Source of the DNA: Deltaproteobacteria bacterium
Lineage (GTDB): Bacteria > UBA10199 > SPLOWO2-01-44-7
Assembly (NCBI GenBank): GCA_023265595.1
Contig: JAHFSU010000012.1
Coordinates: 1 to 53,144 of the forward strand
Direction of reading: 5' to 3'
DNA length: 53,144 bases
The notes beneath the pieces were generated by a model. That model was not told where the DNA came from. It saw only the letters and a program-made list of their open reading frames with translations, and did not search any database. A program made the position numbers and the translations under genes. Of this stretch, positions 16,634 to 28,506 are shown in pieces. The stretch's first letter is position 1, and each line of letters opens with the position of its first letter.

Positions 16634-16662
16634 TCATCCTGAGCCCGAAGGGCGAAGGATCT
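16634..16662. repeat. TCATCCTGAG...GAAGGATCT palindromic repeat
   Basis: A short imperfect palindrome with arms TCATCCTGAGCCC and GGGCGAAGGATCT around GAA, placed between nusG and rplK. The ATCCTGAG/GAAGGAT layout is a widespread bacterial intergenic repeat pattern. It occupies the rplK leader, and no good ribosome-binding site lies between it and the rplK start. Confidence 0.6.
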
Positions 16663-16681
16663 AAAAAGAATGGCATAAGAT

Positions 16682-17125
16682 ATGGCAGCTCCAACAACAT
16701 CAAAAAAGAAAATTACGGCACAAGTGAAATTGCAATGTCCTGCGGGTGCGGCCAATCCGGCACCTCCCGTCGGTCCTGCCTTGGGTCAACATGGTGTCAA
16801 CATCATGGAATTTTGCAAACAGTTTAACGAGCGAACCAAAACACAAGCCGGATTGATCATTCCGGCCATCATTACCGTTTATGCCGATCGTTCTTTCACC
16901 TTTATTACCAAAACGCCGCCCGCTTCGGTATTGCTCAAGAAAGCAGCCGGCATTGAAAAGGGTTCGGGCGTTCCAAACAAAGACAAAGTCGGCAAAGTCA
17001 GTAAGAAACAGGTTGAGGAGATTGCAAAACAGAAATTGCCCGATCTGAACTGTGATACGTTGGAAAGCGCCGTTCGCATCGTGGCTGGAACAGCCAGAAG
17101 CATGGGGATTGACGTTCAAGGATAA
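16682..17125 (+). CDS. rplK: Ribosomal protein L11
   Basis: A 147-residue protein of the GTPase-associated center, which binds 23S rRNA helices 43-44 with L10 and L7/L12. The conserved N-terminal [20 protein letters not shown] and C-terminal ARSMGI are present. Slightly longer than usual at its N-terminus ([11 protein letters not shown]). The start is not supported by a strong ribosome-binding site; AAGGA lies about 22 nt away within a palindromic repeat. First gene of the L11-L1-L10-L12 group. Confidence 0.97.
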   Translation: MAAPTTSKKKITAQVKLQCPAGAANPAPPVGPALGQHGVNIMEFCKQFNERTKTQAGLIIPAIITVYADRSFTFITKTPPASVLLKKAAGIEKGSGVPNKDKVGKVSKKQVEEIAKQKLPDLNCDTLESAVRIVAGTARSMGIDVQG

Positions 17126-17131
17126 AAATTT

Positions 17132-17827
17132 ATGGCAGGCAAACACTATTGTAAAAATTTGGAACAGGTCGATCGCGAAAAAAAATATTCATTGGCCGAG
17201 GCGGTTCAGGTTTTATCCAAACTGGCCAGCGCCAAATTCGATGAAACGGTCGATGTAGCCATTCGACTCGGAGTCGATCCCAAACAGGGTGATCAAAATG
17301 TGCGCGGAACAGTGGGACTGCCCCATGGAACCGGAAAGTCGGTTCGGGTTGCCGTGTTTGCCAAAGGGGCAAAAGCCGATGAGGCCAAATCGGCCGGCGC
17401 CGATCCTGTGGGCGGCGACGATTTGGTTGAAAAAGTTTTCGGCGGTTTTACCGACTTTGACAAAGTGGTGGCGACCCCCGATATGATGGCACAGGTCGGA
17501 AAGCTCGGAAAAATTTTGGGGCCGAAGGGTTTGATGCCCAATCCGAAATTGGGCACCGTCACCATGGATGTCTCCAAAGCGGTCAAGGAATTAAAGGCGG
17601 GGAAAGTGGAATTTCGTATCGACAAAGCAGGCATCGTTCATGCCGCCATCGGCAAAAAATCGTTTGCGGCGGAACAATTAAAAGAGAATGCAACCACTCT
17701 AATTGATGCGGTGATGAAGGCAAAACCGGCCGCGGCGAAGGGAATTTATCTTCGTTCTATCACCCTCTCCTCTACCATGGGGCCGGGTGTTAAAGTAGAT
17801 CCGCAGGAATTTATTAAAGCGGTTTAA
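17132..17827 (+). CDS. rplA: Ribosomal protein L1
   Basis: A 231-residue protein of the L1 stalk that helps release E-site tRNA. It carries [20 protein letters not shown] near the N-terminus and [15 protein letters not shown] in the middle, both typical. In many bacteria L1 represses the L11-L1 mRNA by binding its leader; I did not identify such a target here. It begins 6 bp after the rplK stop. Confidence 0.97.
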   Translation: MAGKHYCKNLEQVDREKKYSLAEAVQVLSKLASAKFDETVDVAIRLGVDPKQGDQNVRGTVGLPHGTGKSVRVAVFAKGAKADEAKSAGADPVGGDDLVEKVFGGFTDFDKVVATPDMMAQVGKLGKILGPKGLMPNPKLGTVTMDVSKAVKELKAGKVEFRIDKAGIVHAAIGKKSFAAEQLKENATTLIDAVMKAKPAAAKGIYLRSITLSSTMGPGVKVDPQEFIKAV

Positions 17828-17847
17828 ATAAAAAGGATTTTGAGTCT

Positions 17848-18363
17848 ATGGAACGGTCACAAAAACCAAAAGAGGTAGAGGCGTTAAAAGAGAGATTTCA
17901 AGCGGCCAAGGCCCTGATTTTTGCGGAAAACAAGGGGCTCAAGGTTTCGGAAGTTACGGAACTCCGCAAAAAACTGAAACAGACCCAGTCGAGTATGAAG
18001 GTGGTCAAGAACCGCCTTGTGAAAAGGGCTCTGAAAGCTGCCGGCATCGAGGGACTCGACTCTTTTTTTGAGGGACCCACAACCGTTGCGTCATCGACCA
18101 CCGATCCGGTCTCTCCGGCAAAAGTTTTGGTCGATTTTATCAAGGAACATGAACGGCTCTCTATTAAAGGAGGGTATTTAGCCGGTGAAATTTTGACGGT
18201 TGAAAAAATCAAGGCATTGGCTTCGTTGCCCTCCAGAGAAGAATTGTATGCGAAATTGCTCGGTTGTTTGTTGAATCCGGCAAGAGGACTTGTCAGTGTC
18301 ATGGCTGCTTTGCCGAGGCAGTTAGTGACCGCTATCGATGCTATTGGAAAACAGAAATCATAA
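17848..18363 (+). CDS. rplJ: Ribosomal protein L10
   Basis: A 171-residue stalk base protein that holds L7/L12 dimers. N-terminal rRNA-binding domain includes GLKVSEVTELRKKLKQ and KVVKNRLVKRAL; the C-terminal helix binds L12. It starts 20 bp after rplA with AAAAGGA upstream, and is followed by rplL after 21 bp, the standard order. Confidence 0.96.
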   Translation: MERSQKPKEVEALKERFQAAKALIFAENKGLKVSEVTELRKKLKQTQSSMKVVKNRLVKRALKAAGIEGLDSFFEGPTTVASSTTDPVSPAKVLVDFIKEHERLSIKGGYLAGEILTVEKIKALASLPSREELYAKLLGCLLNPARGLVSVMAALPRQLVTAIDAIGKQKS

Positions 18364-18384
18364 ATCATTTTTAAGGAGGATGTT

Positions 18385-18759
18385 ATGTCCGTATCACAAG
18401 AACAGATCGTTGAAACCTTGAAAGGGATGACCCTTCTTGAGGTTTCCGAATTGGTCAAAAAGCTCGAGACGACCTTCGGCGTTTCTGCTGCGGCTCCCGT
18501 TGCCGTGGCAGCCGGTGGGGCTCCGGGCGCTGCCGCTGCTGAAGAGAAAACCGAATTTACGGTGGTCTTGAAAGAGGCCGGTACCAATAAAATCGGTGTG
18601 ATCAAAGAGATCCGCGCGATTACCAATTTGGGACTGAAAGAGGCAAAGGATCTTGTTGAAGGGGCTCCCAAGACAGTTAAAGAGGGGGTCAACAAAGAAG
18701 AATCAGAAAAGATCAAGAAGCAGTTGGAAGCAGCCGGTGCCAAAGTTGAGCTGAAGTAA
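18385..18759 (+). CDS. rplL: Ribosomal protein L7/L12
   Basis: A 124-residue acidic stalk protein that recruits EF-G and EF-Tu. N-terminal dimerisation helix ([20 protein letters not shown]), an Ala/Gly-rich hinge ([18 protein letters not shown]) and the conserved C-terminal domain with [21 protein letters not shown] strong AAGGAGG precedes ATG 18385, in keeping with its need for several copies per ribosome. Confidence 0.98.
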   Translation: MSVSQEQIVETLKGMTLLEVSELVKKLETTFGVSAAAPVAVAAGGAPGAAAAEEKTEFTVVLKEAGTNKIGVIKEIRAITNLGLKEAKDLVEGAPKTVKEGVNKEESEKIKKQLEAAGAKVELK

Positions 18760-18781
18760 TTAGGTTTGAACTAAAGAACCG

Positions 18782-18833
18782 GAAGACGGAGGTTAGACAG
18801 GAGGGGTTTGTCTAACCTCTGGCTTCTGTTTTT
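18782..18833 (+). terminator. Intrinsic terminator or attenuator before rpoB
   Basis: GAGGTTAGACA (18789-18799) pairs perfectly with TGTCTAACCTC (18809-18819). An outer GAAG/CTTC pair extends it, and a T-rich TGTTTTT follows at 18827-18833. Placed between rplL and rpoB, it likely reduces rpoBC transcription relative to the stalk proteins, as attenuators at this site do in enteric bacteria. Confidence 0.75.
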
Positions 18834-18836
18834 CCA

Positions 18837-18944
18837 TTTTATGGTATTTTAATTTTTTGGTAGTACATCGTTGAGTTAAAAACCATAAGTATTTCTAACA
18901 TTTGAGACGCACCGAAGGTGCGGATCAAATGTTGAAATACTATA
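18837..18944. repeat. rpoBC-flanking inverted repeat, left copy
   Basis: A 108-bp sequence whose reverse complement matches 27307-27414 at about 94 of 108 positions by hand alignment with no gaps. It contains an inner hairpin with arms ACATTTGA / TCAAATGT. It ends just before the rpoB ribosome-binding site AAGGAG and so forms the rpoB leader. Confidence 0.9.
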
Positions 18945-18962
18945 ATACAAGGAGTTAAAATA

Positions 18963-21900
18963 ATGGCAACCCAATTTCCTGTTCGTCGGTTTCGTAAAGA
19001 TTTTTCGAAACTGAAAAATGTTATCGATATTCCCAACCTCATTGAAATCCAAAAGGCCTCCTTCGCAAAATTTCTGCAAGCCGATGTTCCTCTGGAACAG
19101 CGTCTCGATATCGGGTTGCAGGGGGTTTTCAAAAGTGTTTTCCCGATCAAAGATTATAACCAGACTGCATCGCTTGAATTTATCAGCTATCAGCTCGACC
19201 CGCCCAAGTACGATGTTGCCGAATGCCGTCTCCGCGGCATGACATTTGCGGCGCCGATTCGGGTTTTAGTTCGTCTGGTGGTTTGGAATATCGATCAGGA
19301 AAGCGGCGTGCAGAGCATCCGCGATGTCAAAGAGCAGGAGGTCTATTTTGGCGAAATTCCGTTGATGACCGAAAACGGAACCTTTATTGTTAATGGCACC
19401 GAACGCGTTGTGGTGAGCCAGTTGCACCGTTCTCCCGGCATCTTTTTTGAACACGACAAAGGCAAGACGCATTCTTCCGGAAAACTTTTATTTTCCGCGC
19501 GCGTGATTCCTTATCGCGGGGCGTGGCTTGATTTTGAATTTGATGCAAAGGATCTGATCCATGTCCGTGTCGATCGCCGTCGCAAAATGCCGGCAACGGC
19601 TTTATTACGGGCGCTAGGCCATACAGAAGAAGAGCTGCTGAATATTTTCTATTTTACGGAAACCGTCTCTTACGAAGGAAAACATTATTTCAAGAACATG
19701 GTTCCGGAAATTTTGACGTATCAGCGTGCGAGTAAAGATATTAAGGATAATAGCGGAGAGGTGGTTGTGCGCAAGGGCCGTAAATTTACGCCGGCCTTGA
19801 TCGAAAAACTCAAAAAATCGAAAATCAAACAGATTCCGGTTGAAGAGGAGGAGGTCATCGGGCGTATTGCCGCGCACGATATCATCGACAAAGCAACCGG
19901 CGAAGTGATTTTGGGCATGAATCAGGTTTTGACCGAAAAAATTCTTGAAGATCTCCGTCATCGCAAAATCAACGATCTTCCCCTCCTTTATATTGATGAC
20001 ATTAATTATGGTCCTTATTTGAGAAATACCTTGCTGGCGGATAAGATGGCCAATCCGGAAGAGGCGATGCTTGAAATTTACCGCCGTTTGCGTCCGGGCG
20101 ATCCGGCAACACCCGAAGCAGCATTGACCCTTTTCGAAAATCTCTTTTTCAACCCGGAGCGCTATGATCTTTCCAAAGTGGGGCGCCTCAAGATCAATTA
20201 TAAATTCGGTTTTGATGTGCCGCTCGAAGTGAGCACCTTGCGTAAGGAAGATCTCTTGGCCACCGTCAAATACCTGATGCGCCTCAAAGACGGTGAAGGG
20301 GAGATCGATGATATCGATCATCTCGGCAATCGCCGCATCCGCTCTGTCGGGGAATTGCTCGAAAACCAATATCGTGTCGGTTTGGTTCGGATGGATCGTG
20401 CGATCAAAGAGAGAATGAGTTTGCAAGATGTGGAGACACTCATGCCGCACGACCTGATCAATTCCAAACCGGTCTCTGCGGTCATCAAAGAATTTTTCGG
20501 TTCTTCACAATTGTCGCAATTTATGGATCAGACCAATCCGCTTGCGGAAATCACGCACAAACGCCGCCTGTCGGCTTTGGGCCCCGGTGGTTTGACACGC
20601 GAACGGGCCGGATTTGAAGTCCGTGACGTTCACCCAACGCATTATGGGCGTATCTGTCCGATTGAAACGCCGGAAGGTCCGAATATCGGTCTGATTTCGT
20701 CACTCTCCACCTATGCGCGGGTCAACCATTACGGTTTTATCGAAACACCGTATCGCAAAGTGGAAAATGGAAAAGTGACCGATGCTGTTTTTTATGCCTC
20801 CGCACTGGATGAGGCCAAGCACCTGATTGCACAGGCCAATGCCGCTGTCTCCAAAGAGGGCCATTTTGTGGCCGATATGGTTTCGTGTCGGAGTCACGGT
20901 GAGTTCACCACCTCATTGGCCAAAGAAGTGACCTTGATGGATGTCGCCCCGCAACAGCTCGTTTCCATTGCTGCGGCGTTGATTCCATTTTTGGAGCATG
21001 ACGACGCAAACCGTGCGTTGATGGGATCCAACATGCAGCGTCAGGCGGTTCCGCTCATGATCACTCAATCCCCGCTTGTCGGGACCGGTATTGAAAAAAT
21101 TGTGGCACGTGATTCCGGTGTTACACTGATTGCAAAACGGGATGGTGTCATTACGGAATGTGATGCGAACCGGATTGTGGTGCAGGCCGACAAAGTCGAA
21201 AAATCGAAGGGGGAAAAATATGCCTCCGATGTCGATATTTACAATCTGATCAAATACCAACGTTCGAACCAGAATACGTGTATCAACCAGCGGCCGATTG
21301 TTGCCGTTGGCGACAAAGTCAAAAAGGGCGAGGTTTTGGCCGATGGCCCATCCACGGAAGAGGGTGAGTTGGCGCTCGGCGCCAACGTCGTGGTCGCCTT
21401 TATGCCGTGGGGCGGTTACAATTTTGAAGATTCGATGCTCGTGAGCGAACGGTTGGTCAAGGACGACGTCTTTACCTCTATTCATATTGAGGAATTCGAA
21501 TGCGCGGCCCGCGATACCAAGCTGGGTAAAGAAGAAATCACACGCGATATTCCGAATGTCGGCGAAGAGGCCCTCAGAAATCTCGATGAAGGGGGTATCA
21601 TTCGGATCGGCGCTGAAGTCAAACCCGATGATATTTTGGTCGGCAAAATCACTCCGAAAGGGGAGACACAGCTCTCACCCGAAGAGAGATTGCTCCGCGC
21701 GATCTTCGGTGAAAAGGCCGGTGATGTGAAAGACACTTCGCTTCGGGTTCCGCCCGGTGTGGCCGGTATCGTCATCAACACGCAGGTTTTTTCGAGAGAG
21801 GGTGTGGAGGCCGATGACAGAACCAAAGAAATTCATGATGAAGAGACGCAAAAAATTTACAAAGACATGGAAGTGGAAATCAAAGGAATCCGCGATGCGG

Positions 21901-23099
21901 CGAAGAAAAAATTGAAATCCTTTTTAGTCGGCAAGACCTCCACCTCTAAAGTCACCGATGATACGGAAGAAAAGACACTCCTGAATAAAGGGAAAACCAT
22001 TACGGATGCTACTTTGGAAGCGATCCCGTTTGAAAAGTGGGGAGAAATTTCCATTGATGACGAAGCGCTTGAAGAACAGATTCAGGAGATGATCGAAGGG
22101 ATTGAAGAACAGGTCGATCTGGTCAAAATGATGTACGACCAAAAAATGAACCGGCTCAAAAGCGGCGATGAACTTCCTCCCGGAGTCATCAAACTCGTCA
22201 AGGTCTATGTGGCGATTAAACGGAAACTTTCGGTTGGTGACAAAATGGCCGGTCGTCACGGAAACAAAGGGGTGATCTCCCGCATCTTGCCGCTCGAAGA
22301 TATGCCCTACATGGCCGACGGCAGGGCGGTCGATCTGGTGCTGAACCCGCTCGGTGTTCCCTCCCGCATGAACGTGGGACAAATTTTGGAGACCCATTTG
22401 GGTTGGGCGGCCAAGGGGCTCGGTGAAAAAATAGGGGCGATGCTTGAAAACGGTTTTGACAAAGAATCGTTCACAAAACAGTTGAAGAAAATTTATGATT
22501 CACCGCTTGTTGATGAATTTGTCCAGAAGGCAACGGTGGAACAATTGAAAATACTCGGACGCAAATTGAAACGGGGTGTTCCGATGAAAACATCGGTGTT
22601 CGACGGCGCCACCGAGGCAGAAGTGAAAAATTGCCTCAAAGAGGCCGACCTTACTTTGCATGGTCAGGAGATTTTGTTCGACGGAAAAACGGGCGAGGCC
22701 TTTGATTCTCCCGTGACCGTCGGTGTGATGTACATGTTGAAACTCCACCACCTTGTTGATGACAAAATTCATGCCCGCTCGATTGGTCCTTATTCGCTCG
22801 TGACGCAGCAACCGCTCGGCGGCAAGGCGCAATTCGGCGGTCAACGTCTCGGTGAGATGGAAGTCTGGGCCCTTGAAGCCTATGGTGCCGCTTATTGTCT
22901 ACAGGAGTTTTTGACCGTGAAATCGGATGATGTGATCGGCCGCACACGTATGTATGAAGCGATCGTCAAAGGCGAAAGGGTTTTAGAACCGGGCCTGCCG
23001 GAATCCTTTAATGTATTGCTCAAAGAATTAATGGCATTGGGATTGGATGTCCAGCTTTTGGAAGCGGGCAACACCCCCGAAGCCAAACAGATTCATTAA
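18963..23099 (+). CDS. rpoB: RNA polymerase beta subunit
   Basis: A 1378-residue catalytic subunit. The rifampicin-cluster region [13 protein letters not shown] to [20 protein letters not shown] (about 513-550) has the wild-type, drug-sensitive residues. Downstream are [32 protein letters not shown] and the C-terminal [27 protein letters not shown], all in order. ATG 18963 follows AAGGAG. The leader holds one arm of the flanking inverted repeat. The gene is followed by rpoC after 17 bp. Confidence 0.99.
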   Translation: MATQFPVRRFRKDFSKLKNVIDIPNLIEIQKASFAKFLQADVPLEQRLDIGLQGVFKSVFPIKDYNQTASLEFISYQLDPPKYDVAECRLRGMTFAAPIRVLVRLVVWNIDQESGVQSIRDVKEQEVYFGEIPLMTENGTFIVNGTERVVVSQLHRSPGIFFEHDKGKTHSSGKLLFSARVIPYRGAWLDFEFDAKDLIHVRVDRRRKMPATALLRALGHTEEELLNIFYFTETVSYEGKHYFKNMVPEILTYQRASKDIKDNSGEVVVRKGRKFTPALIEKLKKSKIKQIPVEEEEVIGRIAAHDIIDKATGEVILGMNQVLTEKILEDLRHRKINDLPLLYIDDINYGPYLRNTLLADKMANPEEAMLEIYRRLRPGDPATPEAALTLFENLFFNPERYDLSKVGRLKINYKFGFDVPLEVSTLRKEDLLATVKYLMRLKDGEGEIDDIDHLGNRRIRSVGELLENQYRVGLVRMDRAIKERMSLQDVETLMPHDLINSKPVSAVIKEFFGSSQLSQFMDQTNPLAEITHKRRLSALGPGGLTRERAGFEVRDVHPTHYGRICPIETPEGPNIGLISSLSTYARVNHYGFIETPYRKVENGKVTDAVFYASALDEAKHLIAQANAAVSKEGHFVADMVSCRSHGEFTTSLAKEVTLMDVAPQQLVSIAAALIPFLEHDDANRALMGSNMQRQAVPLMITQSPLVGTGIEKIVARDSGVTLIAKRDGVITECDANRIVVQADKVEKSKGEKYASDVDIYNLIKYQRSNQNTCINQRPIVAVGDKVKKGEVLADGPSTEEGELALGANVVVAFMPWGGYNFEDSMLVSERLVKDDVFTSIHIEEFECAARDTKLGKEEITRDIPNVGEEALRNLDEGGIIRIGAEVKPDDILVGKITPKGETQLSPEERLLRAIFGEKAGDVKDTSLRVPPGVAGIVINTQVFSREGVEADDRTKEIHDEETQKIYKDMEVEIKGIRDAAKKKLKSFLVGKTSTSKVTDDTEEKTLLNKGKTITDATLEAIPFEKWGEISIDDEALEEQIQEMIEGIEEQVDLVKMMYDQKMNRLKSGDELPPGVIKLVKVYVAIKRKLSVGDKMAGRHGNKGVISRILPLEDMPYMADGRAVDLVLNPLGVPSRMNVGQILETHLGWAAKGLGEKIGAMLENGFDKESFTKQLKKIYDSPLVDEFVQKATVEQLKILGRKLKRGVPMKTSVFDGATEAEVKNCLKEADLTLHGQEILFDGKTGEAFDSPVTVGVMYMLKLHHLVDDKIHARSIGPYSLVTQQPLGGKAQFGGQRLGEMEVWALEAYGAAYCLQEFLTVKSDDVIGRTRMYEAIVKGERVLEPGLPESFNVLLKELMALGLDVQLLEAGNTPEAKQIH

Positions 23100-23116
23100 T
23101 ATAAGGAGTTTCATTT

Positions 23117-26100
23117 ATGGTCGACATCTATAGTTTCTTTGAAAAACCGAAAGATCCGTTAAGCTACAACGGGATTCGCATCAAATTAGCCAGTCCCGAA
23201 ATGGTGCGCAGTTGGTCTCATGGCGAGGTCAAGAAGCCGGAAACCATCAACTATCGGACTTTCAAACCGGAAAGAGACGGTCTTTTCTGCGCCAAAATTT
23301 TTGGGCCTGTGAAAGATTACGAATGTAACTGCGGTAAATACAAACGGATGAAACACCGCGGGATTGTGTGCGAAAAATGCGGTGTCGAGGTGATCCAGTC
23401 CAAAGTCCGCCGTGAAAGAATGGGACACATTACTTTGGCAACACCGGTGGCCCATATCTGGTTTTTGAAAAGTCTTCCGTCCCGTATCGGTTTGATGCTC
23501 GATATTTCTCTCAAAGAATTGGAACGCGTTTTGTATTGCGAAGCCTATATGGTCAAAGACCCCGGCAACACAACCCTTGCAGAAGGGGAGGTGATGACGG
23601 AAGAGCATTATCAAAGGGCAATACAGGAATTTGGCCATACCTTTCATGTCGGCATGGGGGGCGAAGTCATCCGTGAAATGCTCAAAAAAGTCGATCTCGA
23701 TGAACTCTCCAAAAAATTGCGCAAAGATTTGAAAAAAACAAAATCGATGGCGCTCAGCAAAAAACTGGCGAAACGTTTGAAAATCGTGGAGCAATTCAAA
23801 GAATCGGACAACCGTCCCGACTGGATGATGATCGATCTTGTGCCGGTTCTTCCTCCCGATCTGCGTCCGTTGGTTCCTCTCGATGGCGGTCGTTTTGCCA
23901 CATCCGATCTGAATGATTTGTATCGTCGCGTGATCAATCGGAACAATCGCTTGAAACGGCTTATGGAACTGAACGCCCCCGATATCATCATTCGTAATGA
24001 AAAAAGAATGTTGCAGGAGGCCGTGGATGCGTTGTTTGACAACGGCCGCCGCGCAAAACCGTTTGTGGGTCCCAACAAAAGGGCGCTCCGTTCTCTCTCC
24101 GACATGCTCAAAGGGAAACAGGGTCGTTTCCGCCAAAATCTTTTGGGAAAGCGTGTCGATTACTCAGGCCGTTCCGTGATTGTGGTCGGTCCCGAATTGA
24201 AATTGCATCAATGCGGTCTCCCCAAAACAATGGCCTTGGAAATGTTCAAACCGTTTGTTTATCAGAAATTGGAAGAAAAGGGTCTCGCCTCGACCATCAA
24301 AAGCGCCAAACGTCTTGTGGAAGCGGAGCTGCCGGAAGTTTGGGATTCTTTGGATGAGGTGATTAAAGAACATCCGGTGTTGCTCAACCGCGCGCCGACA
24401 TTGCACCGTCTCGGTATTCAGGCTTTTGAACCGGTTCTCATTGAAGGCAAGGCCATTCAGCTTCACCCCCTTGTTTGCACCGCATTCAACGCTGACTTCG
24501 ACGGCGACCAGATGGCCGTTCACGTTCCTCTTTCGATTGAGGCACAGGTGGAAGCCCGCGTTTTGATGATGTCAACGAACAATATTTTATCTCCCGCCAG
24601 CGGCAAGCCGATTATCGTTCCGACGCAAGACATGGTTTTGGGCCTCTACTATTTGACGCGCGAACGGGCGTTTGCGAAAGGGGAAGGAAAAATCTTTTCG
24701 TCGCTCAATGAAGTGCGCATTGCCTATGATGCGGGCGAAGTCGATCTGCAGGCCAAAATTCAGTGCCGTCTGAACGGCAAAAGGGTCGAAACAACCGTCG
24801 GCCGCGTTCTTCTTTCCGAGGTGGTTCCCCCGGCCATTGAATTTGAAATGATCAACCGCGTGATGGATAAAAAGGCGATCGCAGAATTGATCGACCTTTG
24901 CTATCGTCTTTGCCGCGACAAAGAAACCGTTTTGTTAGCGGATAATTTACGCCGTCTCGGATTTGTGTATTCCTCAAAGGCCGGCATTTCCATCTGTATC
25001 GATGATATGGCCATTCCGCCCGCCAAAAAAGAATTGTTGGAATCGGCTTATAAAGAGGTGCGTGATGTGGAGGAGCAATATACGGAGGGGCTTATTACTT
25101 CAGGTGAAAAATATAATAAAGTTGTCGATATTTGGGCGCAAACCACCGAATCGATTGCGGGTGCGATGATGGAGGGTTTGCAACGGGAGACAGCCCTTTC
25201 TGAAAAAGGGGAAAAGAGGGAACAGCTCTCGTTTAATCCGATTTTCATCATGGCCGATTCAGGGGCCAGAGGTTCGGCACAGCAGATGCGCCAGTTGGCT
25301 GGCATGCGCGGTTTGATGGCCAAGCCGTCGGGCGAAATTATTGAAACCCCTATTACCGCTAATTTCCGCGAAGGTTTAAATGTGTTGCAATACTTTATTT
25401 CGACCCACGGTGCCCGGAAAGGTTTGGCCGACACCGCATTGAAAACCGCCAACTCCGGTTATCTCACACGTCGTCTGGTCGATGTGGCTCAAGACAGCGT
25501 GATTGGCGAGGTCGATTGCGGCACACTGGATGGAATCGACATGGAGGCCCTCGTTGAAGGGGGTGAGGTGATTGAAGGTTTGGGTGATCGCATCTTGGGA
25601 CGTGTGATTTTGGACGATGCCGCCGATCCTTTCAGCGGCGAAGTGCTCGTGGGCGCCGGTGAAGAGGTCACCGAAGAGGGTGTACAAAAAATTGAAGATG
25701 CCGGTGTTGAAAAGGTCCGTATCCGTTCGGTGCTGACTTGCCGTTGCCGTCAAGGAATTTGTATCAAATGCTATGGCCGTGATTTGGCCAGAGGACACCT
25801 CGTCTCGATTGGTGAAGCGGCCGGCGTGATTGCGGCGCAGGCGATCGGGGAACCCGGAACTCAGTTGACCATGAGAACCTTCCATATCGGCGGAACGGCT
25901 TCCCGTCGTGTGGAACAATCGACACTGGAATGCCGCCATCAGGGAACCATCAAATTCCACAATGAAAAAACAGTCGTTAATAAAGAGGGAAAATGGATTG
26001 TGATGAATCGGAACGCCGAAGTGGCCATTGCCGATGATGCAGACAGAGAACGGGAACGGTATCGTTTGACGTATGGCGCCGTCCTCAAAGTCAAATCGGG

Positions 26101-27247
26101 CGAAAAAGTAAAACCGGGAACGCTCATGGCCGAATGGGATCCGTATGCGACACCGATTTTGACCGAAGTGGCCGGTCAGGTTCGTTATGCCGATTTGACC
26201 GAAGGGATTTCCCTCAAAGAACAGGTCGATGAGGTGACCGGACTTGCGACAAAAGTGGTGACCACCCCGAAAAAAATCGATTACCGTCCTCGCATCACCA
26301 TTAAAAATGCGTCGGGCGAGACCGCAAAATTGCCCGACAGCAAAACCGAAGCGAGATATCTGCTTCCGGTCGGCGCGATTATCATGGTGACCGACGGAGA
26401 AGAATTGAAAGCGGGAGATGTGGTTGCGAAGATGCCTCGCGAAACAACGAAAACAAAAGATATCACCGGTGGTCTCCCGCGTGTTGCCGAACTTTTTGAG
26501 GCGAGGCGGCCTAAGGAGTATGCCGTGATCAGCGAAATTGACGGAAAGGTTTCTTTTGGAAAAGATACCAAAGGAAAACGAAAAGTCCTTGTTACTCCCG
26601 ATGTGGGCGAACCGATGGAATATCTGATCCCGAAAGGAAAACATATTTCGGTGCACGAAGGGGATTATGTGCGTGCCGGCGAGGCGTTGATGGATGGCTC
26701 CAGCAACCCGCACGATATTTTAAAAGTGCTCGGTGAAAAGGCATTGGCCAAATATCTGGTCGATGAAATTCAGGAGGTCTATCGTTTGCAAGGTGTGAAG
26801 CTCAATGACAAACATATTGAAGTAATTGTCCGCCAGATGTTGAAACGGGTCAAAATTATGGATCCCGGCGATAGCGAATGGTTGGCTGAAGAACATGTCG
26901 AAAAATGGGAATTTGCAGAAGTGAATGAAAAAATCCGTACCAAAGGGGGTACTCCTGCAACGGCAGAACCTCTCTTGCTCGGTATTACCAAGGCCTCTTT
27001 GTCAACAGACAGTTTTGTATCGGCGGCCTCTTTCCAAGAAACCACAAAAGTTCTAACGGAAGCGGCGATTTCAGGGCGTGTCGATAATTTGAGAGGTCTA
27101 AAAGAGAATGTGATTATGGGTCGCCCCATTCCGGCGGGTACCGGTTTGCATCGTTACAAAGATGTGCCTATTGAAGTGGAAGAGGCGGCAGAGGTTGTTG
27201 CCGCAGAACATGAAGAGATGGATGTAACCCATAGTCTTGCAGGATAA
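23117..27247 (+). CDS. rpoC: RNA polymerase beta' subunit
   Basis: A 1376-residue catalytic subunit. The N-terminal zinc site CNC...CEKC begins near residue 71, the active-site magnesium loop NADFDGDQM lies at about 458-466, and a second zinc site with [11 protein letters not shown] is near 875. The trigger-loop region [16 protein letters not shown] is intact. Long linear form without the split or large insertions seen in some lineages. A strong TAAGGAG precedes ATG. No terminator directly follows; the other inverted-repeat copy does. Confidence 0.99.
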   Translation: MVDIYSFFEKPKDPLSYNGIRIKLASPEMVRSWSHGEVKKPETINYRTFKPERDGLFCAKIFGPVKDYECNCGKYKRMKHRGIVCEKCGVEVIQSKVRRERMGHITLATPVAHIWFLKSLPSRIGLMLDISLKELERVLYCEAYMVKDPGNTTLAEGEVMTEEHYQRAIQEFGHTFHVGMGGEVIREMLKKVDLDELSKKLRKDLKKTKSMALSKKLAKRLKIVEQFKESDNRPDWMMIDLVPVLPPDLRPLVPLDGGRFATSDLNDLYRRVINRNNRLKRLMELNAPDIIIRNEKRMLQEAVDALFDNGRRAKPFVGPNKRALRSLSDMLKGKQGRFRQNLLGKRVDYSGRSVIVVGPELKLHQCGLPKTMALEMFKPFVYQKLEEKGLASTIKSAKRLVEAELPEVWDSLDEVIKEHPVLLNRAPTLHRLGIQAFEPVLIEGKAIQLHPLVCTAFNADFDGDQMAVHVPLSIEAQVEARVLMMSTNNILSPASGKPIIVPTQDMVLGLYYLTRERAFAKGEGKIFSSLNEVRIAYDAGEVDLQAKIQCRLNGKRVETTVGRVLLSEVVPPAIEFEMINRVMDKKAIAELIDLCYRLCRDKETVLLADNLRRLGFVYSSKAGISICIDDMAIPPAKKELLESAYKEVRDVEEQYTEGLITSGEKYNKVVDIWAQTTESIAGAMMEGLQRETALSEKGEKREQLSFNPIFIMADSGARGSAQQMRQLAGMRGLMAKPSGEIIETPITANFREGLNVLQYFISTHGARKGLADTALKTANSGYLTRRLVDVAQDSVIGEVDCGTLDGIDMEALVEGGEVIEGLGDRILGRVILDDAADPFSGEVLVGAGEEVTEEGVQKIEDAGVEKVRIRSVLTCRCRQGICIKCYGRDLARGHLVSIGEAAGVIAAQAIGEPGTQLTMRTFHIGGTASRRVEQSTLECRHQGTIKFHNEKTVVNKEGKWIVMNRNAEVAIADDADRERERYRLTYGAVLKVKSGEKVKPGTLMAEWDPYATPILTEVAGQVRYADLTEGISLKEQVDEVTGLATKVVTTPKKIDYRPRITIKNASGETAKLPDSKTEARYLLPVGAIIMVTDGEELKAGDVVAKMPRETTKTKDITGGLPRVAELFEARRPKEYAVISEIDGKVSFGKDTKGKRKVLVTPDVGEPMEYLIPKGKHISVHEGDYVRAGEALMDGSSNPHDILKVLGEKALAKYLVDEIQEVYRLQGVKLNDKHIEVIVRQMLKRVKIMDPGDSEWLAEEHVEKWEFAEVNEKIRTKGGTPATAEPLLLGITKASLSTDSFVSAASFQETTKVLTEAAISGRVDNLRGLKENVIMGRPIPAGTGLHRYKDVPIEVEEAAEVVAAEHEEMDVTHSLAG

Positions 27248-27306
27248 GGTTTAAGATTTCGCTACTTAATTAATTTGAGTTCAAGTAGCAGATGAATAAA
27301 GTGATA

Positions 27307-27414
27307 TATAGTATTTCAACATTTGAGACGTACCGCAGGTGCGGATCAAATGTTAGGAATACTTATGGTTTTTAACTCAACGATGTATTAGAAAAAAGTT
27401 AAAATACCACAAAA
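27307..27414. repeat. rpoBC-flanking inverted repeat, right copy
   Basis: Inverted copy of 18837-18944. The outer arms are inverted, but the asymmetric 19-bp hairpin centre (GACGTACCGCAGGTGCGGA) reads in the same orientation on the + strand as in the left copy (GACGCACCGAAGGTGCGGA). It lies in the 308-bp gap between rpoC and rpsL, which otherwise holds the str promoter and no gene. Confidence 0.9.
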
Positions 27415-27460
27415 GTGTGAGGGAAGGAGGTGTGGCTTTCGAGAATAAGGGCTTAAATCC

Positions 27461-27489
27461 TTGACTCCAAAAGGCCTTTTTGTTAGGTT
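27461..27489 (+). promoter_or_regulatory. Predicted promoter of the str-S10-spc-alpha superoperon
   Basis: TTGACT at 27461-27466, a 17-bp spacer and TAGGTT at 27484-27489, about 65 bp before rpsL. A short hairpin-prone stretch (GCCCCACT...AGGTGGGC, 27503-27522) follows in the leader. The context CCTTGAC resembles the tRNA-tuf promoter. Confidence 0.6.
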
Positions 27490-27555
27490 CCCTCCACTTT
27501 TTGCCCCACTAAAAAAGGTGGGCTCTAACTATTTGTAATTAAAGATAATTTTGCT

Positions 27556-27927
27556 ATGCCGACAATTAATCAGCTGGTTCGCTTGGGCCGGCAAAAAGTA
27601 AAATCGAGAACGACGGCGCCGGCCTTGATGTCTTCACCGCAAAAGCGGGGCGTTTGCACGCGCGTCTACACGACAACGCCGAAGAAACCGAATTCGGCTT
27701 TGCGCAAAGTGGCGAGAGTTCGTTTGACCAATGCATTTGAAGTGACCGGTTACATTCCGGGTGAAGGACACAATTTGCAGGAACACTCGGTTGTTTTGAT
27801 TCGCGGGGGGCGTGTTAAAGATTTGCCCGGTGTCCGTTATCACATTGTTCGCGGTGCGTTGGATACCTTGGGTGTTGAAAATAGAAAACAGAGTCGCTCC
27901 AAATACGGGGCAAAGAAACCGAAATGA
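27556..27927 (+). CDS. rpsL: Ribosomal protein S12
   Basis: A 123-residue decoding-center protein. [12 protein letters not shown] holds the Lys pair altered in streptomycin resistance, here wild type, and [17 protein letters not shown] is the second conserved loop. No strong ribosome-binding site precedes ATG (AAAGATAATTTTGCT). First gene of the str section. Confidence 0.98.
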   Translation: MPTINQLVRLGRQKVKSRTTAPALMSSPQKRGVCTRVYTTTPKKPNSALRKVARVRLTNAFEVTGYIPGEGHNLQEHSVVLIRGGRVKDLPGVRYHIVRGALDTLGVENRKQSRSKYGAKKPK

Positions 27928-28002
27928 GCGTGAATCGTGATTCGTGATTCGTGAATCGAAAAAAACGATCCACGAAATACGATTCACGACCCACGAAAAA
28001 AT
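27928..28002. repeat. GTGAATCG-family repeat, copy 2
   Basis: The entire rpsL-rpsG spacer is alternating CGTGAATCG, CGTGATTCG and CGATTCACGA units with an ACGATCCACGA piece, so several stem-loops are possible. It runs directly into the rpsG start and leaves no Shine-Dalgarno sequence. Related to copies at 15489-15579 and 44585-44656. Confidence 0.75.
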
Positions 28003-28476
28003 ATGCCGAGAAAAAAACGAGTGGCTTTTAAAAGAAATATTGAATCAGACCTTAAATATCACGACAGGCTTGTGGCCAAGCTGATTAATAAAGTGATGTG
28101 GGAAGGGAAAAAGGCAAAGGCGGCCTCCATCGTTTATGATGCTTTTGATTTGGTCAAATCAAAAAAAGGGCAGGAGCCTTTGGATCTGTTCAAAAAGGCT
28201 TTGGAAAATATCAAGCCGGCCATGGAAGTCCGTTCCCGTCGCGTCGGGGGGGCCAACTATCAGGTCCCGGCTGAGGTGAGACCGGAGAGAAGACTTTCTC
28301 TTGGGCTTCGATGGCTTTTGGAAGCCTCTCGCTCCCGCGGCGAAAAAGATATGCAATCAAAGTTGGCCGGTGAAATTTTAGATGCTTTGGAAAACAAGGG
28401 GAATGCCATCAAAAAAAGAGAGGAAACACACAAGATGGCGGAGGCAAACCGAGCTTTTGCACATTATAAATGGTAA
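28003..28476 (+). CDS. rpsG: Ribosomal protein S7
   Basis: A 157-residue primary 16S rRNA-binding protein that nucleates the 30S head. [36 protein letters not shown] and FAHYKW are all typical. In enterics S7 represses the str operon by binding the rpsL-rpsG spacer; here that spacer is a repeat and lacks a visible ribosome-binding site, so translation may depend on coupling or structure. Confidence 0.97.
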   Translation: MPRKKRVAFKRNIESDLKYHDRLVAKLINKVMWEGKKAKAASIVYDAFDLVKSKKGQEPLDLFKKALENIKPAMEVRSRRVGGANYQVPAEVRPERRLSLGLRWLLEASRSRGEKDMQSKLAGEILDALENKGNAIKKREETHKMAEANRAFAHYKW

Positions 28477-28506
28477 TTTAAATAGGGAACGCTCTTTGAA
28501 AAGGAA

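Noticed and set aside
17898-18743. 281-residue minus-strand open frame across rplJ and rplL
   Set aside because: It spans two certain genes on the other strand and has the Ser/Ala bias of a reverse-complement frame.
19614-20450. 278-residue minus-strand frame in rpoB
   Set aside because: rpoB is certain here. The frame has typical shadow composition (His, Phe, Ile).
25376-26713. 445-residue open frame on the minus strand of rpoC
   Set aside because: It is a shadow of rpoC, rich in His and Phe from the reverse complement of charged codons, with no sign of a start signal.
27928-28002. CRISPR-like array
   Set aside because: Units are short, alternate in orientation and have no unique spacers of constant length.
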